A stretch of 64,000 nt of DNA from the NCBI RefSeq assembly GCF_020037015.1, contig NZ_JAIQDE010000023.1, positions 91,915 to 155,914 on the forward strand, read 5' to 3'. The notes under the pieces were generated by a model. The model did not search any database. It was not told where the DNA came from and was given only the letters and a program-made list of their open reading frames with translations. Positions 1-8,368 of this stretch are shown in pieces. Source of the DNA: Corallococcus sp. AS-1-6. GTDB taxonomy: Bacteria > Myxococcota > Myxococcia > Myxococcales > Myxococcaceae. Each line of letters begins with the position of its first letter. Positions within the stretch are counted from its first letter, which is position 1. Both the position numbers and the translations under genes were made by a program.

Positions 1-101
1 CGCCGGAGGACGGGCCCACGGCGAAGCTGCTGGAGCGCTGCCGCGAATACCTGGCGTCACCTCCGGAGAAGTTCGATGGCGTCGCGAATCTGGAGAAGTG
101 A
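1..101 (+). CDS. 3' end of an upstream gene (partial)
   Basis: An open frame enters from the left edge and ends at TGA 99-101. It gives about 32 residues rich in Glu, Lys and Leu, ending in NLEK. The tail is hydrophilic and has no motif I recognise, so no function is offered. It lies 27 bases before the next start on the same strand, so the two may be co-transcribed. Confidence 0.5.
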   Translation, partial: PEDGPTAKLLERCREYLASPPEKFDGVANLEK

Positions 102-128
102 CGGCGTATCAGGGTGGGGAGGATGACG

Positions 129-692
129 ATGAGACGATGGACCTGGGGCGTCGTGCTGCTGGCGCTGGGGCTGCCGGCGACGGCCGCGTGGGCGGTGAAG
201 AAGGACGAGAAGCTCTACGTGAAGGCGCGCAACACGCGCGTGCTCAAGAGCGCGGTGCCCACGGCGGACGTGGTGGCCGTGCTCCAGCCCGGGCAGCAGG
301 TGACGTGGAGGGGCGCGGACCCGAAGAACGCGCAGTGGCACCAGGTGACGGAGCCCGGAGGCAAGGCCGGCTACGTGTTCCAGACGAACCTGTCCACGAA
401 GCCGCCCGACATGGAGCTGGTCGCCAAGGACGGCAAGGCGCGCGGCATCGACCCCGCCGCCTTCGTGTCCAGCGGCGCGGCGGTGAAGGCGCTGAGCCCG
501 GGCGCGGAGAAGTACGGCAAGGAGAAGGGCGGCGGCTACGCGGACGCGGTGACCCAGCTCAAGAAGCTGGAGGGCCTGGCCCTCAAGGTCACGCCCGTGG
601 AGATCGACGCGCACGTGAAGCAGGCCGGGCTGTTCCCGGTGGTGGCGCCCCACACGAAGCTGGGTCCCCAGGCGAAGAAGGCGGTGAAGTGA
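129..692 (+). CDS. secreted SH3-like domain protein
   Basis: About 187 residues. A signal peptide (RR, a hydrophobic LLALGL core, a cut near AWA-V) is followed by a bacterial SH3-type segment at residues 25-90, with the alternating V, G and W pattern (LQPGQQVTW, WHQV, GYVFQTNL) typical of SH3_3 domains. These usually bind cell-wall peptides or act as a targeting module. The C-terminal half is Lys-rich and has no known domain. I chose ATG 129 because GGAGG at 118-122 sits six bases before it; ATG 123 would be too close and GTG 114 lacks a site. Its stop overlaps the next start (TGATG), so it is probably translated together with the M48 protease. The substrate is unknown. Confidence 0.75.
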   Translation: MRRWTWGVVLLALGLPATAAWAVKKDEKLYVKARNTRVLKSAVPTADVVAVLQPGQQVTWRGADPKNAQWHQVTEPGGKAGYVFQTNLSTKPPDMELVAKDGKARGIDPAAFVSSGAAVKALSPGAEKYGKEKGGGYADAVTQLKKLEGLALKVTPVEIDAHVKQAGLFPVVAPHTKLGPQAKKAVK

Positions 693-1678
693 TGCGCTCG
701 CGCATGGGGATGCTGGTGGCCGCGGGCCTGGGGCTGTGCCTCACGTCCTGCGCCCAGATGGCCAAGGGACTGAAGGCCGCGAACCTGGGGGAGGACGCGA
801 ACCGGGTGGCGGCCGCGGCGGAGAAGGTGCAGTCCTGCGACAAGCTGAAGGTGGAGCCGGCCATCCAGGAGGAGTACGCGCTGGGCAGCGCGCTGGCCAT
901 CCACTGGGCGCGCCAGGGCGGCGGGCTGATGCTGTCCGGCGCGGCGGAGGAGAAGCTGAGCACCTACGTCAACACGGTGGGCCGCAACCTGGCGATGCAG
1001 TCCCCGCGGCCGGAGCTGGGCTGGACGTTCGGCGTGCTCAAGGACGCGGACAGCTTCAACGCCCTGTCCGCGCCCGGTGGCTATGTGTTCGTCACGCGCC
1101 GGCTGCTCCAGGGCGTGGACGACGAGGCGCAGCTCGCGGGCGTGCTGGCGCATGAGATTGCCCACGTCGTGCTCAAGCACGCGCTGCACCAGTACGTCGA
1201 CGTGAAGGTGAGCACGTGCAAGGGCGCCGCGGTGGCGGGCGCCGTGGTGTCGACGGTGGCCTCGAAGGTCGTGGGCGCGAGCCGTGCGGACGGACGGCTG
1301 GACCTGGACTCGGACACGGGGCTGATGGGGAAGATGGTCGAAGGCACCGTGGAGCTGGCCGGCAAGGGCCACCGCCGGGACGAGGAGCTGGCGGCGGACG
1401 CGCTCGCGGTGGAGCTGCTGCTGTCCGCGGGCTACGACCCGGAGGCGTACTCGCGGCTGCTCGGCCAGACGACCGGGGGCGGCGGAATCCTGGCGAACCA
1501 CCCGAGGAAGGAGGAGCGCCAGGAGCGCATCGCCGACCTGCTCCAGGCGCGGCGGAACACCGAGGATCCGCTCGCGCGGGTGGACGTCGCGTCGCTCCAC
1601 CGGCCGGCGCTGCCCGCGGCCTTCGCCGTCGTGGGGCCCGTGAAGAAGGCCACGGGCGTGGCGAAGGACGCGAAGTAG
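692..1678 (+). CDS. M48-family zinc metalloprotease lipoprotein
   Basis: 328 residues. The N-terminus has a lipobox (LTSC, Cys20), so the protein is probably lipid-anchored and periplasmic. The zinc site is complete: HEIAH at residues 154-158 supplies two histidines and the catalytic Glu, and E232 in the ELAAD motif supplies the third ligand, as in M48 (BepA/LoiP-like) proteases. Proteins of this type process or degrade misfolded envelope proteins. The segment before the site (NALSAPGGYVFV) is the usual M48B/C substrate-side strand. A C-terminal region of about 60 residues, rich in Arg and Ala, has no clear domain. It overlaps the SH3-like gene by one base, which suggests the SH3 protein is a partner or wall-targeting factor. 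Confidence 0.88.
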   Translation: MRSRMGMLVAAGLGLCLTSCAQMAKGLKAANLGEDANRVAAAAEKVQSCDKLKVEPAIQEEYALGSALAIHWARQGGGLMLSGAAEEKLSTYVNTVGRNLAMQSPRPELGWTFGVLKDADSFNALSAPGGYVFVTRRLLQGVDDEAQLAGVLAHEIAHVVLKHALHQYVDVKVSTCKGAAVAGAVVSTVASKVVGASRADGRLDLDSDTGLMGKMVEGTVELAGKGHRRDEELAADALAVELLLSAGYDPEAYSRLLGQTTGGGGILANHPRKEERQERIADLLQARRNTEDPLARVDVASLHRPALPAAFAVVGPVKKATGVAKDAK

Positions 1679-1691
1679 GCGGGAGGGCCCT

Positions 1692-3362
1692 TCAGCGCAC
1701 CGTGGCCTGGCTCAGGGCGCGGTGCACGGACTCCAGGGCCTTGCGCGCCTCCAGCAGCTCGGCGCGCTCGGCGGTGAGGGACGCGACCTGCTGGGCCAGC
1801 ACGTCGCGCTCGCCCTGGAGCGTCTCCACGGCGCGGCGCAGGGAGGCGGACTCGTCCTTGGCGCCCTCCAGCTCCACGGCGAGGCGCTCCTCTTCGGCCA
1901 GGCTGTCGGCCAGGGCCTGCTTGCCCTTGGTCACGACCTGCTCCAGCGCCTCATGCTCCTTCGCGGCGGCCTGGAGGGCCTGGCGGGACTCCTGGAGGGA
2001 CAGGAGCGCCTCATCGCGCTCGCCTTCCAGGGAGGCCAGCTCGCGCTCCAGGTCGGCGAGCAGCTTCACGCGGCCCTCCATCTCCGCGGACAGGCGGCGG
2101 GCCTCGTCCATGCGCAGGCGGGCCTCCTCGGTGGCCTTCTCCGCCTGACGGCGGGCGACCTCGAGGTCCTGGGTGAGCGTGAGGTTGAGCGCCTTGAGCT
2201 TGGTGAGCTCCGCCTGGAGGTGGGTGATGCGCTCCACGGCGCGCTGGCCGGCCTCCGCGACGGTGGCGGGCAGCGGCTCCGGGCGCGGGTTCTCGCGCAC
2301 GGCCTTGAGGCGGGCCTTGAGCTTCTCCCGGCGGGACTCGGAGTCGTCCTCGCGGGGAGGCGCGGGCGTCTGCACCTCGACGGGGGCGGGCGCGGCTTCC
2401 TGTCGGGCCACCGTCTCGGTGGTGGTGACGGTGGAGGCCTGGACGGCAGCGTACGTCGTCATGGGCTCGGCCTCGGAAGGCATGCGGAGGGCCTGAACGC
2501 CCATCCGTCCATCGAACTGTACTCCGGGAGGCGGGCCCGCGAAGGTGGCCGGCATCCCCCGGGGGGCCTCCGCCTGCGCCATCGCCGGGGGCGGAGACGC
2601 GAACGTGACCGGCGCGGCGGCTTCCGTGTGCGTCCCGGCGTGGGCCAGGGGCGCCACGCGCGTCGCGTCCACGTGCGTCGCGGCCTCCGGACGCGCCGTC
2701 AGCGAATCCCAGCGCGCGGCGGCGGGCGGGGGCGACTCCACGTGCGTGGGCGTCGGCTCGGCGCCCAGGGGCTCCCGGCCGAAGGCCTCGACCACGGACT
2801 CCCGCTGCTGCGCGACGGACACGTTCCACGCGGACGCGGCCACGGCCTCCGCCACCTCGCGGTGCGACACCGGCGGCACGGCTTCCGCGTCCCAGACGGA
2901 CTCCTCGGGCGCGGGCGCCTGCGCCACGTTCCAATCCGCCGCGGTCTCCTGCGCTTCAGCGTCCAGCCAGGGCGCGGGCGGCGCCTCCTCCTCCACGCGC
3001 GCGGCCTCCGGGGACACCAGCGCGGACAGCGCGTGGGACACCGGCGAGAACGACGGCGCCGTCACCGCCGGCAGCCCGTGCGCGGCGGGGGGCGGCGCGG
3101 CGTGCCGGGGCGGGGCGTTCAGCGCGGCCTCCATCGCCTCGGCGGCGGTGGGACGCGGGCCGGCGCGGCGCTCGATGCGCGAGCGCACCTCGGAGGACAG
3201 GTCCGGCGACTCCGCGACGGGCGCGGGCGCTTCCGGCGCGGCGGGCTCCGGCGTGGCGGCGGCGGTCCCCGTGGGGTCGGCCGGGTCGAGGGCACCCGTC
3301 AGCGCCCCCAGGCGGAGGCGCGGCTTCGCGCGGGACACGTTCTGTTCGAAGGCTTTCTTCAT
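1692..3362 (-). CDS. pomX: PomX, coiled-coil cell-division positioning protein
   Basis: 556 residues. In M. xanthus, PomX forms the scaffold of the PomXYZ cluster that positions FtsZ and stimulates PomZ ATPase. The first 22 residues (MKKAFEQNVSRAKPRLRLG) carry Lys13 and Arg15, the pair known to activate PomZ. A long Ala/Pro/Glu-rich, low-complexity region covers roughly residues 30-340. Heptad-like coiled coil runs from about 343 to 550 (RERE, LEEAR and LERELASLEG patterns). The M. xanthus protein is about 400 residues, so the linker is longer here. It lies nine bases downstream of pomZ in the same operon. Confidence comes from the N-terminal peptide, the architecture and the gene order. Confidence 0.93.
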   Translation of the reverse strand: MKKAFEQNVSRAKPRLRLGALTGALDPADPTGTAAATPEPAAPEAPAPVAESPDLSSEVRSRIERRAGPRPTAAEAMEAALNAPPRHAAPPPAAHGLPAVTAPSFSPVSHALSALVSPEAARVEEEAPPAPWLDAEAQETAADWNVAQAPAPEESVWDAEAVPPVSHREVAEAVAASAWNVSVAQQRESVVEAFGREPLGAEPTPTHVESPPPAAARWDSLTARPEAATHVDATRVAPLAHAGTHTEAAAPVTFASPPPAMAQAEAPRGMPATFAGPPPGVQFDGRMGVQALRMPSEAEPMTTYAAVQASTVTTTETVARQEAAPAPVEVQTPAPPREDDSESRREKLKARLKAVRENPRPEPLPATVAEAGQRAVERITHLQAELTKLKALNLTLTQDLEVARRQAEKATEEARLRMDEARRLSAEMEGRVKLLADLERELASLEGERDEALLSLQESRQALQAAAKEHEALEQVVTKGKQALADSLAEEERLAVELEGAKDESASLRRAVETLQGERDVLAQQVASLTAERAELLEARKALESVHRALSQATVR

Positions 3363-3371
3363 GGGGAAATC

Positions 3372-4334
3372 TCAGCCGGCTTTCGTCGCGGTGCCGGCCT
3401 TCACCGCCGCGGCGTGCGCGGCCACCAGGCGCGGCAGCACGTTGTCCAGCATGGCCTGGATGTCGTTGGCGCCCTTGGACGTGGGGTCCGCCACGAACAC
3501 CGGGCGGCCCTCGCTGGAGGCCTGCGCGAACTTGGTGCACTGCCGGATGATGGTGGGCAGCAGGTACTCGGGGTAGTGCGTCTGGAGCGCCTCCAGCGCC
3601 TCCTTCGCCAGCTTGAACGTCGCGTTGAAGGAGTTCACCACGATGAACACGTGGTCCAGCACGTGGTTCAGGTCCTCCTCCAGGCTCTGCACCGTTTCGA
3701 ACAGCAGCTTGAGGCCGTGGAAGGACAGGAAGTCCGCGAGCACCGGCACGAACAGGTCGTTCGCGGCCATCAGCGCGTTGAGGTTGAGCAGGCCGAAGGA
3801 CGGCGGCGCGTCGAAGACGATGAAGTCGTACTGCGCCTCCACGTCCTTGAGCGCGTTGCGCAGCTTGAACTCACGGCCGGCCATGGGCATCAGCGCCAGG
3901 TCCACCGTGGACATGCTCAGGTTGGACGGGATGAAGTCCAGGTTGGGCAGGGTGGACTTCTGCACCACCTGCGCGAGCGGCGTCTTGCGCACCAGCACGT
4001 CCAGGAGCGTCTTCTCGAAGTCCTCGCCCTCGTAGCCCAGGCACTTGGTGGCGTGGCCCTGGCTGTCCAGGTCGATGAGGAGGACCGCGTAGCCCAGCTC
4101 CGCCAGGCGCCATGCGTAGGACGTGGAGAGGGACGTCTTGCCGGTGCCGCCCTTGAAGTTGAGGAAGAGCTGTTTGCGCAGGCCCGCGGTGGGCGGGAAC
4201 TTGTTGAGCGTCGTGCGCAGCTCCCACACGTCTTCCGGGCCGTAGGCGTCCTTGCGCAGCTCCGCGGGGATGGACTTCGGAGTCACGCCGAGCATCTCGG
4301 CTACCTGCTTCGAGCTGTACGTCGGCGCTTCCAT
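3372..4334 (-). CDS. pomZ: PomZ, ParA/MinD-like ATPase of the division-site system
   Basis: 320 residues. PomZ is a ParA-type ATPase that binds DNA non-specifically as an ATP dimer and moves the PomXY cluster over the nucleoid to midcell. The deviant Walker A motif KGGTGKTS has Gly62, Lys61 and Lys66, and Walker A' has Asp90 (LLIDLDSQG). Starting at ATG 4334 puts G62, K66 and D90 at exactly the numbers used for M. xanthus PomZ mutants, which supports this start over the upstream in-frame codons. The N-terminus (SSKQVAEMLGVTPKSI) resembles the helix-turn-helix-like segment seen before many ParA folds. It lies 49 bases after pomY and nine before pomX. Confidence 0.95.
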   Translation of the reverse strand: MEAPTYSSKQVAEMLGVTPKSIPAELRKDAYGPEDVWELRTTLNKFPPTAGLRKQLFLNFKGGTGKTSLSTSYAWRLAELGYAVLLIDLDSQGHATKCLGYEGEDFEKTLLDVLVRKTPLAQVVQKSTLPNLDFIPSNLSMSTVDLALMPMAGREFKLRNALKDVEAQYDFIVFDAPPSFGLLNLNALMAANDLFVPVLADFLSFHGLKLLFETVQSLEEDLNHVLDHVFIVVNSFNATFKLAKEALEALQTHYPEYLLPTIIRQCTKFAQASSEGRPVFVADPTSKGANDIQAMLDNVLPRLVAAHAAAVKAGTATKAG

Positions 4335-4383
4335 GAACGACCCTTCGGATGACGTGTGAGGCCTGGGCGAGTCCCACCTTGCC

Positions 4384-6420
4384 TCAAGCGGCGAAGTATT
4401 TGTGCCCCCTTCGCACGATGGCCCCTCGGGCCACCAGCAGGGCAACAGCCTCCTGGGCCAGCTCCGCGGGAGCGGACAGCCCGGACGTCAGCTCGGCGAG
4501 CGAGCGTCCCCGGACCGCGACCCGCACCTCCTGCAACATCGCCCCACACAGCGCCTCCACGGGAGACGGGCCGCGCTTGGGAGGAACCGGAGGCGCGGCG
4601 GAAGGCGCGGGGGCCCGGGCGGGAGGAGGCGCGCCCATGGCGACCAGCGCGGCCTGCACCGGCGTCCGCCGCACGGCGGGCTGCGCGGGCGCGGCGGGGG
4701 CCACCGGGCGGGACGGCGGCGCGACGGGACCCGAAGCAAAGGACACCGGCCCACCGTTCGAGACCCGGGCAGGCACAGGAGCCGCGCCGTGCATCACGGC
4801 CGGTGCGGAGCGGGCCGCGCCCACGGTGGCGACCGCGAGCGCGGGGGCGGCCATCGGAGTCGCGGTCCACTGCGAGCTGTTCGCGGCGACGTCCGCGAGC
4901 GACACCGGCACGGCGGTGTGATCGGGAATCGAAGGGAGGGCCTGCGGCGCGGAGGCCGGAGCGCCCATCGCGGCCACCGTCTGCAACTGAGCCACCGGCT
5001 GCGCACCGTTCATCGCGACGGGCTGCGCGGCACTCGCTGCCACTGGCTGCGCGGCCTGCACCGCCGTGGGCTGCGCCACCTCCGCGGCCACGGGCGCGGG
5101 CTTCACTTCCAGCGTCGCGCGCACGGGCTTCACGGGCAGCGTCGCCAGCCGGCGGATCTCCCGGCGCCGGTGCGCATCATCCAGCGCGACCACCGCGGAC
5201 ACGTCGTGGCCCAGGATGCGCGACAGGCTCTGCGCCGCCGCCTTGCGCACGCGCGCCTCACCGTCGTCCAGCGCGCCCAGGAGCAGCGTCCGGGCGTTCT
5301 CACCCCGGCCCGCGCCCAGCGCCAGCGCCGCCAGCGCGCGGACCTCCGGATCCGTGTCGTGGATGGCGTCCTCGCCCAGCCGCCGCGCCGTCTCCCCCTC
5401 CAACCCCAGGGCCAGGAGCGACGCGCGCCGGCGCACCGACCGGTCCGAATCCTTCATCGCCTGCGCCAGGTGCGGCGCCGCGTCCTTCGGCGCCAACACC
5501 AGCAGCGCCTTCAACGCCGCGATGCGCACCTCCGGCACCGGCGACGACAGGAGCGGCGACACCACCGACGCGCCCTCCTCCCGGCACAGCCCCGCGAACG
5601 CCTGCACCAGCGCCACCTGCGCCGTCGCGTCCGTCTCCGCGTGCAGCGCCGCCGCCAACGCGGGCGCCGCCGCCGGATGCGCCAGCGCCTTCAGCCGCTC
5701 CGCCGCCCGCACCCGCGCCGCCGCGTCCGCCGCCGACAATTCCCGCACGGAGAACCCGAACAGCGTCTCGTCCGTGGTGCTGCCCGAGTGCCCGGACAGC
5801 TCCGCCATCTGCTCCGCGCTCACCCGCAGCCGGCCCTCGCTCTGCAGCCGCTGCGCCTCGCGCGCCACCGGCGACAGCCCTGAATCCGCCGCCACCGCCG
5901 AAGCCCGGGGCGGAATGGCCGGCGCGGGACGCTCCGTCCACGGCACGCTCGGCTCGGAGGCCTTCAGCGGCACCGCGGGCCCGCTGTACGGCGTGCGCAC
6001 CGCCGGCACGTCCCCGCGCAGGATGACCTCGCTGCGCAACTGCGAGATGAACGACGCCAGGTCGAACCCCAGCTCGTCGGCGTCGTCCTCGGCCACCGCG
6101 CGCGCCTGCCCGGAGGAGTGGATCCGGCTCGCGTCCAGCAGCTTCGCCATCAACTGGTCGCGCTCCAGCCGCAGCGCGTGGTTGAGCCGGGACAGCTCCT
6201 CGCGCTCGGCCTGCGCGCGGGCGCTCTTCACCTCCAGCGAGGCCACCTCCCGGCGCAGGTCCAGCTCCCGCTGGTGCCCCGCCGCCAGGTCCTCCTTGAG
6301 GTGCGAAAGCTCGTCGCGCGTGGACGCCAGCTCGCCATGCAACTGCTGCGCACGGGCCTCGAAGTAGACGATCTTTTCGAGTGCGCTCTTGAGCAGCGCG
6401 TCCGGACGCTCGTCACTCAC
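4384..6420 (-). CDS. pomY: PomY, HEAT-repeat/coiled-coil cell-division protein
   Basis: 678 residues from GTG 6420. PomY joins PomX to PomZ-DNA, stimulates the ATPase and helps form the Z ring. Regions in order: coiled coil at about residues 10-100 (FEARAQQLHGEL, LRREVASLEV); a linker; HEAT-like helical repeats at about 230-400 (PEVRIAALKAL, SVRRRASLLAL, PEVRALAALALGAG, ARVRKAAAQSL); a Pro/Ala/Val-rich disordered region at about 430-620; and a short conserved-looking C-terminus ending in GHKYFAA. This is the architecture and approximate size of M. xanthus PomY. The start is uncertain: GGGGAGG lies a little far (12 bases) upstream, and further in-frame codons upstream translate to unlikely sequence. 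It is the first gene of the pomYZX operon. Confidence 0.92.
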   Translation of the reverse strand: MSDERPDALLKSALEKIVYFEARAQQLHGELASTRDELSHLKEDLAAGHQRELDLRREVASLEVKSARAQAEREELSRLNHALRLERDQLMAKLLDASRIHSSGQARAVAEDDADELGFDLASFISQLRSEVILRGDVPAVRTPYSGPAVPLKASEPSVPWTERPAPAIPPRASAVAADSGLSPVAREAQRLQSEGRLRVSAEQMAELSGHSGSTTDETLFGFSVRELSAADAAARVRAAERLKALAHPAAAPALAAALHAETDATAQVALVQAFAGLCREEGASVVSPLLSSPVPEVRIAALKALLVLAPKDAAPHLAQAMKDSDRSVRRRASLLALGLEGETARRLGEDAIHDTDPEVRALAALALGAGRGENARTLLLGALDDGEARVRKAAAQSLSRILGHDVSAVVALDDAHRRREIRRLATLPVKPVRATLEVKPAPVAAEVAQPTAVQAAQPVAASAAQPVAMNGAQPVAQLQTVAAMGAPASAPQALPSIPDHTAVPVSLADVAANSSQWTATPMAAPALAVATVGAARSAPAVMHGAAPVPARVSNGGPVSFASGPVAPPSRPVAPAAPAQPAVRRTPVQAALVAMGAPPPARAPAPSAAPPVPPKRGPSPVEALCGAMLQEVRVAVRGRSLAELTSGLSAPAELAQEAVALLVARGAIVRRGHKYFAA

Positions 6421-6650
6421 GACTGGCTCTGGCCTCCCCGCGAAGGCGCTCGGCGGCGCTCCCCGGTTCGCTTCACCGAAGGGACTCCCCGGTATCCCGG
6501 CTCGCCGCCGGGGCGGGCACCTTATGTCAGCCCTACGTGCTACGTAAACCACGGAAACACCAGGGGTTTTCCCCCGCCGGGGCACGCCATGATTGACAAC
6601 GCCGCCCGGGCCGATTTTTCGGCCTCGCGCTCGCGTGCACGCATGCTCCA
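6421..6650. promoter_or_regulatory. divergent intergenic region between pomY and the nitronate monooxygenase gene
   Basis: These 230 bases separate two divergent genes, so both promoters should lie here. The middle (about 6525-6600) is visibly richer in A and T than the neighbours. It holds a repeated TACGTGCTACGTA and a GGGGTTTTCCCC hairpin-like element near 6565-6577. No confident -35/-10 pair can be assigned by eye. Confidence 0.4.
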
Positions 6651-7541
6651 ATGCGGCGCATGGCCCCGACGCGCATCGACACCGAAGTGACCCGGATGTT
6701 GGGCATCCGCTATCCCATCATCGCCGCCCCCATGTTCCTGGTGTCCAACGCGGCGCTCCTGGAGGCCGCCGGCCGCGCGGGCGCCATCGGGGCGGTGCCG
6801 TCGCTCAACTACCGCACCGCGCAGGCGTACCGGGACTTCCTGAACACGTTCCCCCAGGACGTGCCCTTCGGCGTGAACCTCATCCTCAAGTGGGCCGAGC
6901 GCCTGGAGGAGGACGTGGCCGCGACGGTGGAGCGGAAGGTGCCGCTGGTCATCACCAGCCTGGGCGACCCCACGCCCATCGTGGAGCGCGTGCACGCGTA
7001 CGGCGGCAAGGTGTGGAGCGACGTGATTTCGCTGCGCCACGCGGAGAAGGCCGTGAAGGCCGGCGTGGACGCGCTCGTCGCGGTGGGCAGCGGCGCGGGC
7101 GGCCACGCGGGAAACCTGAGCCCCCTGGTGCTGGGCCCGTGGCTGAAGGCGGAGCTGGGCGTGCCGGTGGTGCTCGCGGGCGCGCTGTCCACGGGGCGCC
7201 ACCTGGCCGCCACGCTCGCGCTGGGAATGGATGGCGCGTACGTGGGCACGCGCTTCCTGGCCACGGAGGAGGCCGGCGCCGCGCCCGACTACAAGCAGGC
7301 GCTGGTGGACTCGGGGCCCGAGGACCTGGAGTACACGAAGGAAGTCACCGGCGTGCACGGCAACTTCATCAAGAGCGCGCTGGAGCGCTTCCGCGCGGGC
7401 CAGGGCAAGGCGTGGAAGGACACCTGGAGCGCGGGCCAGGGCGTGGCCTTCGTGAAGGACGTGCTGCCCGCCGCCACCGTCGTCGAGCGCATGGTGCGCG
7501 AGTACTCCGAAGCCCGCGCCGCGCTGCCGTCCGAGTCCTGA
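6651..7541 (+). CDS. nitronate monooxygenase (2-nitropropane dioxygenase/FabK-like TIM barrel)
   Basis: 296 residues. Family members are FMN-dependent and oxidise propionate 3-nitronate or alkyl nitronates; close relatives (FabK) reduce enoyl-ACP. The N-terminal strand (IRYPIIAAPMFLVSN) matches the first beta strand of the barrel. The flavin/catalytic loop GSGAGGHAG contains the conserved His of class I enzymes at about residue 150. Further FMN-phosphate signatures (VLAGALSTG, ALGMDGAYVGTRFLATEEA) follow. The cytoplasmic enzyme stands alone. ATG 6651 and ATG 6660 are both possible, and neither has a strong ribosome site. It is not certain that the substrate is a nitronate rather than an acyl thioester. 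Confidence 0.85.
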   Translation: MRRMAPTRIDTEVTRMLGIRYPIIAAPMFLVSNAALLEAAGRAGAIGAVPSLNYRTAQAYRDFLNTFPQDVPFGVNLILKWAERLEEDVAATVERKVPLVITSLGDPTPIVERVHAYGGKVWSDVISLRHAEKAVKAGVDALVAVGSGAGGHAGNLSPLVLGPWLKAELGVPVVLAGALSTGRHLAATLALGMDGAYVGTRFLATEEAGAAPDYKQALVDSGPEDLEYTKEVTGVHGNFIKSALERFRAGQGKAWKDTWSAGQGVAFVKDVLPAATVVERMVREYSEARAALPSES

Positions 7542-7573
7542 AGCAGCGCTGAAGCCCCCCGGGCATCGAGCCC

Positions 7574-7600
7574 CGCTTCCGGCACCTGTCGCCGGAAGCG
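7574..7600 (+). terminator. strong hairpin after the nitronate monooxygenase gene
   Basis: CGCTTCCGGC, a seven-base loop, then GCCGGAAGCG: a perfect ten-base-pair stem starting 32 bases after the stop codon. There is no T tract after it, so it is a terminator or RNA-end stabiliser candidate rather than a textbook intrinsic terminator. Confidence 0.5.
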
Positions 7601-7964
7601 CGCGGTCTGCCCGGACCCTCGCGGCCGTCGCGAAGCGCACGAAGCAACCTGGCACGTCGGGCGACCCCTCACGGCCTTCCCGTGACGTCTTGGGAGGGGC
7701 GGAGGCGCGAGCGCCTACCACCCCGGTTCGGCGCGCGTGTCACGCGCGAAAAAACACCCGGGAAGCCTTGCCAGACGCGCGCGCGGGAACGGCGGAAACG
7801 GCGGATTGTCGAGGGTTTGCGGGCCCTGTCCGCACGCCCGGGGATGTCAGACCCCACTCGTAATCTGTGTCTCACGAGGTCACGCAAGGCAGCGACTTCT
7901 CCCCGGTACCTCTCCGTCTGAAAAGCGGGGGGAGAAGCTCCTCTTTCGACAGGTTTTGCACGCC
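7601..7964. other. intergenic region with several palindromes upstream of the XRE regulator
   Basis: I see no convincing gene here. The stretch holds AGGCGC-GA-GCGCCT (7703-7716), CGCGCGTG-T-CACGCGCG (7732-7748, followed by six A) and TCACGG/CCGTGA near 7667-7683. The 17-base palindrome is the best operator-like element and could be bound by the downstream regulator. The 40 bases before the XRE start are more A/T-rich and may hold its promoter. Confidence 0.35.
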
Positions 7965-8339
7965 ATGGAACAGCGACTGGCAACCCTCATTGGAAACGCG
8001 GTGCGAGTGGCCCGGCAGCGGCTGGAGCTGACGCAGGCCGATGTCGCCGAGCGCGTCGGCATCGCCACCGAGGTGTACGGCCGTTTGGAGCGCGGGCACA
8101 TGCTGCCCAGCGTGCGGACATTGCGGAAGCTGTGCCTCGTGCTGAGCTGCTCGTCGGACGTGCTGCTCGGGTTGAGCGCGACGGCGGCGGTGACGGAGGA
8201 CGGCGCGCCGCAGCTCGCGGAGGATCCGCCGGAGTACCGCGAGCGTCCGGAGGTGCGGCGGCTGATGCGCACCGTGCGCAAGCTGGACTCCCCGCGCCTG
8301 CGGCTGTTGGGGCAGGTGGCGCACGCGCTGGAGCGATGA
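7965..8339 (+). CDS. XRE-family helix-turn-helix transcriptional regulator
   Basis: 124 residues. Residues about 9-65 form a Cro/C1-type HTH: VRVARQRLELTQADVAERV is helices 1-2, followed by a recognition helix in TEVYGRLERG, and then the usual PSVRTLRKLCLVL. The C-terminal half is charged (many Arg and Glu), with no sensor or peptidase domain, so it probably acts as a simple dimeric repressor. ATG 7965 directly begins the HTH protein; upstream in-frame sequence looks non-coding. It converges with the histidine kinase gene, with 29 bases between the stops. The target is unknown; palindromes upstream make autoregulation plausible. Confidence 0.85.
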   Translation: MEQRLATLIGNAVRVARQRLELTQADVAERVGIATEVYGRLERGHMLPSVRTLRKLCLVLSCSSDVLLGLSATAAVTEDGAPQLAEDPPEYRERPEVRRLMRTVRKLDSPRLRLLGQVAHALER

Positions 8340-8368
8340 GGCGCGGGCTGGAGCGCTGACGGAAGGGG

